In this document: piece after piece, positions 28,834 through 40,308 of the stretch
How the letters are laid out: each line of letters opens with the position of its first letter
How positions within the stretch are numbered: position 1 is the stretch's first letter
Assembly (NCBI GenBank): GCA_022606135.1
Contig: JABYQN010000003.1
Location: forward strand, 620,001-684,000
DNA length: 64,000 nucleotides
Reading direction: 5' to 3'
Source of the DNA: Fomes fomentarius
Taxonomy: Eukaryota; Basidiomycota; Agaricomycetes; Polyporales; Polyporaceae
The notes under the pieces: model-generated
The model's database searches: none
The model's input: the letters and a program-made list of their open reading frames with translations, nothing else
Told to the model about the DNA's origin: nothing
Translations under genes and position numbers: made by a program

Positions 28834-29685
28834 ATGACACCCGTAGTTCCCACCAACTCGACTGCTCCACCTCGGGTACTGCCAGCGCTTGTGCGCTTCG
28901 AGGATGCCCTCGGTCAAATATTCGTTATTCTGTTCGACGTTGGCGTTGCAGGATCTGACCCTGGCAGTCGGCTCGAGATCGAGGTGCTGCAACTGATTCT
29001 TGAATGGTCCTCGTACACTGTCGATCAGCTCGCCGCAGAGGCATGCATTCTTTGGGATATCGACCAAGTCGACATCGACAACACCGTGGATTTGGGACTC
29101 GCCTGGGGCGAGACTGTGCTTCAGCCGTCGCCCGAGACGCCACCGCCACGAAGAAAAGTCGATGGATTGCTGCCCAATCAGTCCGACGCTGTTGTCGGAG
29201 CCGCAGTGGACTGTAGCGTGCATCAAGAGCATTGGTACCCCAGAGCTTACGGGGAGTCCACGGGCTTAGGCTACTGGCCGCCGCAGAGTACGAACCCCGC
29301 AGCACCCGCACCCGCAGCTGCAATAGGGTCGCCGCCACTCGCCACCGCTCATACTAGTACCGGTATCTTACGAAAACCTGAACACGGCCGCGGACCCTCA
29401 GGCTTTCCCGTTGCCGGTTCCCCATCAACACACGAGCAACTCAGGATGGACGAAGGCTTCGGCTACTACATATGTGGGGATGCCAGCTGTCAAAGCAAGC
29501 ATGTCCCTCCAGTGCCATACCTACAAGCGCAACTGCCGGTGAATGGCTACCAGGCTCAAGCCATTGGATTCGCGCCAGGAACGTGGAGGACGGGCCCATA
29601 CGACCGATCGTGGCGCGTTGGCACGTACACTTCGACGGACCGTTGTGGCAGAGCATATTCGGATGGAAGTGTTGGCTTCAAGTAA
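28834..29685 (+). CDS. Single-exon orphan protein, 283 residues
   Basis: An intron-free open frame preceded by a CT-rich leader and a good start context (GCCACCATGAC). The N-terminal third has mixed hydrophobic and acidic composition and looks folded (RFEDALGQIFVILFDVG, LEIEVLQLILEWSSY, CILWDIDQVDIDN). The middle is Pro/Ala-rich, and the C-terminal part has Cys, Tyr and Trp (GYYICGDASCQSKH, GFAPGTWRTGPYDRSW). No known family is recognised. It converges on the RING-PH-VWA gene. A spurious frame is possible, but the start context and length favour a real gene. Confidence 0.55.
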   Translation: MTPVVPTNSTAPPRVLPALVRFEDALGQIFVILFDVGVAGSDPGSRLEIEVLQLILEWSSYTVDQLAAEACILWDIDQVDIDNTVDLGLAWGETVLQPSPETPPPRRKVDGLLPNQSDAVVGAAVDCSVHQEHWYPRAYGESTGLGYWPPQSTNPAAPAPAAAIGSPPLATAHTSTGILRKPEHGRGPSGFPVAGSPSTHEQLRMDEGFGYYICGDASCQSKHVPPVPYLQAQLPVNGYQAQAIGFAPGTWRTGPYDRSWRVGTYTSTDRCGRAYSDGSVGFK

Positions 29686-30867
29686 GCATATGTGTACGAG
29701 CCTCCTTCTGTTGTGTGCTCATCATCTTGCTGAGAGCGTCGGATTGCCTTATCCGTTCTCATGTACTGTAGTCTGTAGATCTGGATTTTGCTTTATGCGA
29801 TATAGGTTCCAGTAAATGAAATAATGTCCTAGCTCAGGCTCCCTTAATGCCACAGCGATGGCTAAGACTGCCACCGCACTTGACTTGCTATCCCTAAGAT
29901 AGGACCTTCCGTCCTCGTCTCGTCCCGTCCCAGAATGCCTGCAGCTCAATTGGCACACCCACCACGACAGTGAGAAGGAAAAGGAAAAGGAAAATAGAAG
30001 AAAAACATGTGCATATGTGCATAACTTTCTATCTACCATTAAACTTTACACACGACAACAAACAAATACACACACAACCAGAAACAACGACGACGACGGA
30101 AACGCGACCCGGCGAGCATTGTTTGGAACAGCAAGCACTAGTACTGGAAGAGCGCGATATGATACCGCACCACCTCGCAAGCTCCGGAGACCTGGCGTCC
30201 CCGCAAGCCCGGAGACAGGGGAAACGCCACGCCCTAGATCAACCTATTACTGTCCCTGTCCCGCCCCTTGGGACCCGCCGCGATCACATCGACGATTAGG
30301 CCTGTCCGGGTGGTGTCAGACACCCCCGGCTCACGACAAGATATACCGTATGTGACGGGCGGATGAGACGCAAGAGCAAACGCAGACGGGAAGAGGGTAG
30401 AGGGAGGTGGGATAGTAAAACGAGAGACGTAGACAGCCGGGAAGGGGAGAAAAGAATGTGGACGTGGACGTGGCGTTTGTCAAATGATACTGGAACGATA
30501 GAGCAGGAAGCGACTCGGGAGACACAGACAGCCAGAGAGTCAGACGAGGAAGACAGAGAGAGAGACAAAGGGTTAAGAGATAGGTGCCGAAAGATAGTAG
30601 CTGGTAATGATAGAGGATCAGAACGCGAGAGAGAGGGACGCGGCGTCGAAACAGGATACATGAAAACAAGATACGCGATGTACGGTTCATGAAGGTGGGA
30701 AACGGGCGGTGATGACGGGGGAAGGGGTAGAGGGACAAACAATGTGGGTGCAGGCCATCCACGGCGAGGGCAAATGGATACGCGGAGGGGAGTCTTGGAG
30801 ACGGAAAGCCCAGGCCAAGACGCGTTTGATGTATACGCATAGGAGGTAGGAGGAGCACTGAGCGCGA
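29686..30867. other. Spacer between converging genes, with a purine-rich tract
   Basis: Downstream regions of two convergent genes. Between about 30360 and 30660 the plus strand is strongly purine-biased (many GAGAGA and GGAA runs), so the 3' transcript of the minus-strand gene would be pyrimidine-rich. Frames on both strands here are low-complexity artefacts of this bias. Confidence 0.45.
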
Positions 30868-33800
30868 TCACTGGGAAACCCAATCAGTACTTCGAGAAAC
30901 CAGCTCGATAGAGCTGTCGATTGTCCAGAACAGACGCTCAATTGCGCTCCTTCCACTCCAGCTCTTCTGGTCCCGTAGCACCTTTGCCTATGACGAACAT
31001 ATAACTCAGCACACGTCCACACCAGCACACAGAATAAAACACATACCTGCTGCGCACCAAAGTTACGCTGGTCCAGCGCAAACGTATCAGCCTGCTCGTC
31101 CAGCGCCTCCGACAGTATCTGCATGTCCTGCATGATCGACTGGAGAGCGCGGACGGCCTGCAGCGTGAGGACTTCTTTGCGGTTCCGCCCAGCACCGCCC
31201 TCACGCCCGGGCGGCGGGAGGTTCTGGGTGATGTTTTGCAGCACCGTGTGCAGGATCCTCCGCGTTTCGCTCATCAGTTTTTGCGCCTGCGGCATGTTGC
31301 GCCGCGACACAAGCACGAGCATGCGCGTGATCATGTCCGACGCGAGCAGCTCCATGCGCCGGCGTACGATGACCGGGTCCGACGCGCTATGCGCTGGCGT
31401 CCGTGGCCGGCTGCCGGTGTTGGGGAGGAGGGTGACGGTGAGCAGGACAGGGTGCGCGAGGCGCGACACGTTCTTGCCTGCGTTTGGGTCGAAGAACGAG
31501 CCGTCGACCTCGAACACGGGCACCTCGTCGATCATGCGGTCCATCATACCCTCTGAGAGATCAGCGAAGTCGCCGATAGACAGAGCGTCGAGGCCCATCC
31601 GCTGATTGAAGACGTCAGTTGCATTGAGCGAGCGCGGTGACTGGTTGTTCTGCGGCGAGAGCGGGCTCTGCGAGAGGTCGCTGTTATCAAGCTCGAGTTC
31701 GACGAGCATCTCCTTGCGCTCTCCGTATCGCAACTCGCCCACCTCGACGTCGACATCGCGACCATCCGACGAGAGGATGGCAATCGGGCCACCCGAGATT
31801 TTCCGGATGCGGAAGCGATTACCGTCGACGATCTTCAAGTGCAGCTTCATGTTCATTATGGCAATGGACATCATGCCACCAATGCATCCTGCCAGGCAGT
31901 CCCGAAGGTCGTACCAGTCCTTGACAAACGTGTACGTCCCACTCGTATGGTTGGACATGAGCCACAGTGATGCGGGATCGTGCGAGCGGCCGTATCCAAA
32001 TGAGTGGATGGGAACGTTCGCAGCCTCCGCGCGCGCCAGCACGAGGTCCATCTGCGCACGACGGGTCGTTTCTGACGAGTCGCTGACCAGGACAAATCCC
32101 GTGACAGGGTTACGCGACTTCCGCTGCAGCACAACATCGAGACCTGCGGTGAACAAGGCGACGTCGATCAGCCATCAGTCAAGCCAGGAAAGGACGCCCA
32201 TTAAGGATGAGCGCGACGTACCGTTGTTGACAGCAGTGACGACGTCCGTCTTGTCCTCTCGAGCTACCCTAACGAGGAATTCGTCGTCGTAGTCGTCTCG
32301 CCTGCCGATGCCCTCGACAAACTTAGTCAGCCGCTGCCGACTCTGGAGCTTTCCGACACTCAGGAACGGTGTCCGCCGGACCCTACCGCCAACGCCCACT
32401 TCGAACGTCACAAAGCTCAGACGGTCCTTCGGTGCCATAGACGCGAGCATGAAGTCGAGCGACGTCTTGATGACACGCATCTTGAGAGCAGCTGTGCTCG
32501 GCGTCGCGTTCGGCCCAGGAACAGAGATGACAAGGATCAGGTCCATAGGGGGGTGCGGCAACGGCGTGAGCGAGTTGGACGGGCCAGTCGACATGTGCGG
32601 CGCGACGAGTGGCGTGGGCGACGAATAGCGGCTGAGCTCGTCGTCCTCCTCGAGCGTTGACAATTTCTGGTGAAGACCCGCACGCGGTCCGAGCGAAGCG
32701 GATCCATACGACGTGTTAGACGACACTGTCGACCGCCCGGACCCATTGAGCAAGCTATCGGCGGTACTAACCGTGGTGTTTGTCGTGCTCCCGCTGAGCA
32801 TGCGCATCGCCTTCTGGCTCCCGCCGAACTCGTCCACAAGCATCCGCGCCGCCTTTGCGCTTCCACCAAACTCCTCCAGGTCTGGGGAGCGGCCGTAGTC
32901 GGTCTGTGGCTGCTGCGCCTGGGCGGTCTGCTGCTGATAGAGCGCCACCAGGGCCTGGATATGCGCCTTCCATGTCTCCAAGGATGATCTATCCTTAAAG
33001 ATGAGGATGAAGGAATCTAACCGCTCATCCTCCATGTCAATGGTCAGGCTCAGCTCGCCAGTTACTGATGTATCGGTGACCTGTCTGATATGCCGAATGT
33101 AGATACGACCTTTCAGGCGGAGGACACCCCGTTGCGAGTTACCTCCACTGATGGAGCCAGAACCTGTACCGTCGCCGAATGCGGAAGTAGCACCCGCGGA
33201 GGAAAGAAGGCGGCCAAGGGTGCGTTTCTTCTCCTCGACGACGCAGATGATGGCTTCCTTGAACAAGTAGACGAAGAACTCCCGCACGAGCGCGTCTCGC
33301 CTTACCGACAGCAGGTCGTACATCTGCAGGGGCCCAAGTCCGGAGAGAGGATGGCCCTTCCAGTCGATAATGCGGTTGCGGAGGTCCTCGGTGATTGCGC
33401 TAAATGGCGAGTCTTCCTCGTCCTGAATGATCTCACGCTGGATGGGCGCAGAGAAGAGTGGCTCGCGCGATGTCGAGGGGGACATATGGTGGGAGCCATT
33501 CTGGGAATGCCGGTCCACAGAGACACTTTGAGATTGTGGCGACATCGGATACTCCGCAGGCTGGTTGCCGGAGTGCGTTGAATGGTTGCTACCGTCGCGG
33601 TAACTGTTCTTCGGCGCAGATGTGTAAGAGTCGGACACCGGCATCACTGAGCCCGGAACGTGCGTGTTCATGCGTTTTCCTGGGAGCTCGACAACGACCA
33701 AGCATGTCAATGGTTGGCTCGGCTCTGAGCTTCGCGTTATGGTTGCAAACTCGGATTGTACATGAATGGAGGGCGCGACGACGTAGTGTGCTTGATCGTG

Positions 33801-35082
33801 AGATGCGGCGGACTTGTGATCGACAGAGTCGTCCTCTGTGGGGTCGAACGGCTTCTGTGGCACAGCGCCGCGACCATGACCATGACCATGACCACCGTGA
33901 CCGTTGAACGAGCGCATAGATGAAGGTGTGTCGCGTCCGGGAAAGAGCGAGGGGATGTGGGGATCACCCATTCCCGTCAAGGCAGCCAGTTCTATGACAA
34001 CTTAGGGTTGTATGGGATAGCTGAAGATATATACACGCACTGTTTGATTTGCCTCCATCACCGTCGCCCACTTTCATTGGCCGTCGACAAACGCCGCAAA
34101 CTCCAAGGTTGGACTTGCGGATGACACCACCAGCTCGCGAAGGGCCAGGTGGTGGACCATATACAGCAGTGAAGCAAGCCTAGTAATCAGACAAGGTTCA
34201 GTTTCATGTCATTCGCGGCAAACGCACGGCGTAGAACTGGAAGCTCCCCGGCCAAGAGGTAACTGATGGAGAAGCGGATTGAAAAGAACGGCTGAATTGG
34301 GCACGACGCGACCTTGAAGGACGGTGGGGGCATCGCGACATAGCGTATTTCGTCATGTGAAACTTTGAAGCTAAAGCAGCACATGCCCACCCACAGACGA
34401 GAATAAAGTTACCAGGGCGATGTAGTGGGCGAGCGAGCTGTGGGCCCACCAGAGAAGCGCGCGACGTGGGAAGGAGTGCGGCGACGGAGAATACAAGGGC
34501 TTCCCCTCATGGGGAGGATATTTGGGGAATAGACGGTGGTAGACGGTGGTGAGGATGGCAGGGAGAACGTTCGAACATGTAGATGTTCACAATGAAGAAT
34601 AGTGGGAGACTCACTTCGTGAAGAGCATGTCCACACTCTGGGACGATGTGAGGCTTCTCGCCGGGGAGTCTGAAGGACGAGCTGAGAGGCTCAAGGCAGA
34701 CAGGGCACTCCTCTTCCTCGTCAGAGGCGTCGTGGCTTGATACAACAGGTAGGGGAGCAGGGGCCATGGATGCGTAGGGGTGGATGCTCGCGGTGTCGGG
34801 GTTGGATGTGTAGGACGGAGGCTTTACAGAGGAGCTGGCGGAGTATGCCGAACGGAGAGAATTGGTGGAGGCAGCGTGGTGGGGAGAGCGGTGGAAGACA
34901 GAGCGTACAGAGGCGGCAAAGGAGCTGGCCTTGCTGCTGTTGGGATGGACGGACGCTCGGGGAGTGAGGAGAGGACGAGGAGAAGGAGGATGATGATGGG
35001 AGTCGGACTGATGAAGTTGGAACTGATGTCTGACCGGAGTGCTGCTCTGGCTCTGAATCTTGGGGGCAGGGTGCCAATTCAT
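30868..35082 (-). CDS. RING-H2 / PH / VWA protein, Ste5/Far1-type pheromone-pathway scaffold candidate
   Basis: Five exons give a protein of about 1,200 residues. A Ser/His/Pro-rich N-terminus precedes a complete RING-H2 at about residues 125-190: ECPVCLEPL, PECGHALHEACF and LGVCGVCRRPM supply all eight zinc ligands across a 435-nt intron. A linker follows, then a PH-like region at about 430-555 (FFVYLFKEAIICVVEEKKR, RIYIRHIRQV, FILIFKDRSSLETWKAHIQ). A von Willebrand A domain at about 680-890 follows (MDLILVISVPG, APKDRLSFVTFEVG, GFVLVSDSSETTRR, VPIHSFGYG, TGTYTFVKDW), then a beta-rich and helical C-terminus ending SRSTDWVSQ. RING, PH and VWA together are the hallmark of the Ste5/Far1 family, which tethers MAPK-cascade kinases and G-beta at the membrane in mating; pheromone function here is inference. 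The VWA metal site is degenerate. The start at 35082 (MNWHPAPK) is preferred because the upstream in-frame stretch to 35193 is a pyrimidine-rich leader. Confidence 0.85.
34180..34614 (-). other. Long intron (435 nt) inside the RING-H2 motif
   Basis: Donor GTGAGT follows CGHALHE, and the acceptor TTACTAG precedes ACFTAVYG, so the intron falls between the second His and sixth Cys ligands. The join is phase 0 and restores a perfect RING-H2 spacing, which is why I accept such a long intron in a genome where most are near 55 nt. Confidence 0.75.
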
Positions 35083-38000
35083 GCGGGCGCACACGGAGCG
35101 TCCGAAGAACGGCAAATAGAAAGAAAAAAGAGAGAACGGTTTTAGGTGATTACGCCTGGGCGAGGGTGGGACGGTCGCGGTCGAGTGCTGCACACAGCTT
35201 CCTCCGCCAGCGAATGTAGCCCCTCAACCGGCCGATCCAGATCTACTATATTTCTCAGCATTCCTTCTTCCGTGCATCCTCCCGCCCCCAGCCCGCATCC
35301 GCCATCGTCACCCTGAGCCTCTCTGAGCTGCTATACACCCCGCGTTCAGTGCGGACAATCACCAACTTGCCGCCACAGATATAACACAATAATAGGGGTC
35401 CCCACACCTGTCCGGCTCCCGGCCGTCCGGCCTGGTCCGGGCCCTGGATTGGCTCGGTATGGAAAATTCTCCAGACGCCTGCGGGCTGTCAGACATTCTG
35501 CTCCGAGTCAGGCGGGCGTTCTGCTGGGCTGCCACTGGGCCAGTGTTCGTCTTCTGCCATCATCCAGCGACATATCATCCCTTCTATCAAACTTTCTCTC
35601 TCCCCTCACCTCCACCTCCCTCTCCAGTCTCGCCAACATCCACAGCCCACCGAGCGTGCAGCCAGACTTCAGCCATACCACAGTTTCGTGGCGCGATCGT
35701 AATATACGCCTCCAGTCCAGAGTCGGCAGCAGGGTATGTATGTGACCGAGCTCGACTTTTGGTCCCCCGGAGATTCTAGCGTGAATTCTAACTGAGCCAC
35801 AGCCGCGACATCCCGTCATGCGGCCCCTTTTCCCTCTCGCCCTTGGTTCTTCACCTTGATGTTTCCCAGCGCCCGTCATCACCTCAGCTTCCAGAGAACC
35901 CGCCTCTTGATGTCGGCCTATATGTCGCAAAGTACAGCATCCAGCAGGCGCAGCAGCTCAACTCAATTCACCTGCGCAGAGTACTCCCCTCTCTGATCCG
36001 GACGGCAAGATGCCTTTCCGAAATCGACAAATCAGACCCATAACAACGACTGATCGTTCTCGCACCGAGTCTAGCCAGCCACAGATCTGCTTGTTCCGAT
36101 TGCATGTTCACCGACTGCGATATATGTACTTACTTACTACCAGGCTTCAGGATATACCATCCTCGGTCTCGCCAGTCAGTCCCAGGTCTCAAAGCTCCTC
36201 TGCACCAGAGTAGGCATCCTTTGGGAATACAAACCCATAAGGATTTGTGACGTTGTTCATGTGAGATGGACAGTTGTACACCATCAAAGTATGTTTTCCT
36301 CAGAACACTTACTGACACCCTAAGAAGCGCCCATGAGTATGTAACACTCACACACACATCTGCCGTATCATGCAACAGAACTGATAGAAATACGGGCAAC
36401 TTGATCATTGATGGCTTTCTCCATATTGCTGTCCAGGAGTTCCTGCGCATGTGGTAATACGTACTATCGCACTCGACTTCTTTATGGTATCGACCGCACC
36501 TCCCCTCTACATCGGTCGAGGCCGCTTCGGGGTGTAGCGAAGATCGTCTTCTGAGGTTGGGCGAAGCCTGCAGATCTTCTTCTCTCACCACCAGTTCCGT
36601 GGACCAGTCACGCCGCTATGTTCCTAGGACCGCACATCTTCGGAATGGTGCCTGTGCCAGGTCATGGGTATCAGACAGTCTTCCCTTCCAAGCATCGACA
36701 TCCACATCACACATCGGCGTTGCTTGCGTCCTGTCTCGCATCGCCATGTAGAACAGTCTCACGGGCTGTCGGACAGCGATCATGACGCCAGTCAGAGATT
36801 TTTTGAAACCTCGGCGACCGATTGCTGACACCCGCCTGACAGATATGTAGCATGAGACGGACCACTGTGTGTCCACCCGCCAGGATAAATTCGAATGCAG
36901 CGTTGTGAGTTCCACCTTTCACCCTCCTGTCACTGCATGTACTGATCGCTTACATCTACTCTCGGACGAGGCATTGTCTGGGAATCTACAGGTAAGTGAG
37001 TACAAACTTGCTTACTTTCGGCACGCTCTGATACGCCCGTCTGTGCAGTGTTCGCGGTACCTATGCCCATATCGTGCTATACCAAAGTTGCTCTAGTAGT
37101 GGAGGTATCGGGTGTACGAAGTAAGTAGCCGCATACGTATCCGGTCCAGCGGCCAGCCCATCGTGTACTACTTATCGTGTAAGTAAGTATTGTAATGCGC
37201 AGATCGTCCCCGCGGGCATCAGATGCACCCGCTCCCGCATACTGTTTTCGTCAGACCAGGCCCAAGATGCTGGTCGGCGGCGGCGATCCTCACACGACCC
37301 CGGGTCGGAAGTGCACAAGGAACTCAGAGCATCACTGGTCGGACCTGATTCGATGTACATTGCACATTGTACCTGTGCAGACGAGTATGCATCCTTGCCC
37401 CGAGAGCATGCCACACGCGGGCGACTGCAAACGCGCACGAGTACTTACTTTGCCCAGATGCTACGATAATAGCCAGGCACCGAGGATGTTGACCTGGCAA
37501 TGAAACGAGAACCGCTCTGCACTCGCACAGACTCCCTACAGAGTCAGACTCCTAGGAAGTATTCCTTATCCATGCATACATACTGTGCTCTCTTGAGTCC
37601 TTCGCACGTTTATTACTATAAATCTTGTCTTCCTTGTCTTCCTCGCTCCTCCAAAGCTGGTACCTGACTACCGTTTGGCGTCCCGCAGACAGCCCAGCGC
37701 TCATGTGCAATACTACCGCGTACAGCCATCGTCATCTGAACTCTGCGGCAGTGATGGATTCCATCCGTCCATCTTCGCGATACCACTGCCAGTGACCACA
37801 ACGCCCATATGTGCCGATATAGATCCCGACTCCCTTCCACCACGCGGCTCTCCCAGCAACATAAGGCAACATACCGATGCCGACCACCTGGCGAGTACTC
37901 TGGAGTCTCCCACCGTCGACTAGAAGGCTCCCCGCCATCCCCGCCGAGTATCATTGGTTGCAACGCGACACGCCGACCATGTCGGTGTCCGATGTCGCTA

Positions 38001-40308
38001 GCGCTGGTGAGGTGAGACTACGAGGACTGGAGAGGAAGCTGGTCGACTTGTGGGCTTCGTGTCATCGCGCGGACGCGGCAACGGGACTTCGACTTCGACT
38101 TCGGATTCTATGCCCCCCGGCCTCGATGTGCGCGGAGCCTCTGCTCTTCCCGGCTTCAACGCTTCCTCGACACCGCGTACGGTATTCTCCCGTCGTGTCC
38201 TGGTATGTATGTAACAGTGGTGGCGCGCCCCCTGGCTTCGAGCTTCGACTTCTCGTGCGTCGCGTCAGGTCGCGCCTAAGTACTATCTAGGCACAGTTCA
38301 GCTAAACACCATACATGTTACACACTTCCCCAAACTCCGGCCCAACTTCGGAGAAGCGCGGAGCTCACTGGCTGCGCCGGCCCCGATAAGTAGACTTCGC
38401 CGCTAAGCTTAAGAAGCCCCTTCTGCGGGGACGCTCTGCTAGGCTCGGGCCTCCATGTGTGTGCATGTTCGCTGGGAATATTCCGGGCCTGTCCGCTTGT
38501 ACGTATACTACTACCTGACATGGGAATGATTCGGAGTCAGGTTCGGGAGGATGAACCATTGAGCGAATGGAGCCGAGGGTCTTCAAGCTGACGACGAGGG
38601 TGGCGACCCGTGTGTGGTGCATATGGTGAGTAACGGCATAGTTGATGCGCAAGGCGTATGTACTAACTAAGTACTAGTATGCAAGTAGTTGCAGTGTTCG
38701 TCGACGTCCTGATCACTACAGTCAAGTACCTCGCAAGTCGCTTCCCTGCCAGCCAAATAGTATAATCGCGGCGTGGGCTGCCCATCCCGGAAAAGGAAAT
38801 GACTCGGGATAGTCGACTTTCTTAGAGGGTCTCGTTCTTGGCTCAAGGTGATCTGGTGAGGATGTTGTTTAATCTGGCGATTCCTCCATGTTCGTGGCAT
38901 GACTTTGTTGTCAGCGCGTCATAACCAGTAAGTACCCGTCAATTCTTCCGCTCGTCCATCTACCCATCTATGTACCAGGGAATATCATGCACACACGATG
39001 CACACATTGGCCCGTAGAGGCGACTTTGTCGCGACTTTTGCATTGCGCTGCTATGCCTCCAATCCTCTTTCGCTCAGCGGTGTGCTGATGATGATCAAGG
39101 TATGTCTGCCTAGCGGCGTCTGTATGCTGCTTTGTGGACCGAATTTGACTATTTCCCGCTCGCTGGATAGGAACAGATATCACGATGACGATAATTGTTG
39201 ACTGCATCTTTAGGTGCTGCGCTATCACGAACAGACAGTATCAATAGTAAGTATACATGGCATCTGTCCCCTTACTACTACACGAATAGTCCTCTGATGC
39301 ATCACTCTTGTTTGCGCTGATATGAGCTGATATGACCCTTTCTCTTCTGCGGGATTTGGACTTGCAATCGTTGTCTGCGACGTTTCGAGAGGTGCTTCAA
39401 GGTGCTCATGGCTGCAAATATTGATAGGCTTGATTATATAGTGCAGCCTTAAGGCTGCAGTCGGTGCAAATGCTAGTGGTCCTTGTGTGATGTGTGCACC
39501 AGCGGTGATTATGATAGATCGATATCTCTCCGCCACACTCCAAAGCTCACATCGACGTATAACCCGGCAGCCCGGCTTTGGCAAGTTCTCATTGATGGTG
39601 CTACATATTGACCAGGCAATCTCGCGGCTCAAACTCACTTCGTTTAAGATAGGGAACTGAAGGGCCCCATGAATAGGTTGGCACGACGTGGATCTATCCA
39701 GTTCTGCCTCCACGATCTCGTTGAACAGTATTGTCGGACTCGACAGTTGCTGCTGTACTTTGAGCTTGGCTCTATGATTGGGTAGTGGCTACCACCGACA
39801 CGAACTTATATACTGCCCTGCAGTGCAACAGGATTTCTCTGGTGTCGTGTCGACCACCGTTGTTCAGTATCCCTGCCACCCCGCGACTGATAACCCTTGC
39901 TCTCGAACGTATCATTCTCTATCATGTCTCCGTATGACACTTCTCAGGCTGATCTGTGCAGAGGTTGGAGTTGATATCTATCAAGAGGTACGTACTAGTA
40001 CGAACTAATACCACACAAAGGCCACGTATCAAACACAACTTGAACATAGGTCTAGGTATAAGACATCGTTCATATCATAAGGTGCATAGGATGGTGCATA
40101 CGCATAGGATCCGCTAGACACCGCAAACATGTGTGGAACGATCGAGCATAGAGGCCATTGACGAACGGAACGATTCCATTCGAATCAATGTACACGTAGA
40201 GGAGTCTGAGAATGCAGAAGAGAGTCTCTCTGATGGACCGTGCCCACGAGTTGGCGTGGGCAATCACAGCCGCAAAGTGAGAAGGTGGTAATGTTGGGTT
40301 TCATGAAA
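35083..40308. other. Gene-poor stretch of about 5.2 kb
   Basis: No frame in this interval has a recognisable domain or coherent exon structure. The first few hundred bases must include the promoter of the RING-PH-VWA gene. The rest holds many short frames on both strands and repeated TAAGTA/TACTTA words (for example near 36130, 37125, 37175, 37440, 38650, 38930, 39245). It may contain decayed genes, long non-coding transcripts or old repeats; the sequence alone does not say. Confidence 0.45.

Noticed and set aside
38765..38800. GGGCTGCCCATCCC resembling the core of the 27-28 kb inverted arms
   Set aside because: Only about a dozen bases match and neither the TTCGAA hexamers nor a partner arm is nearby; not enough to call a second copy.
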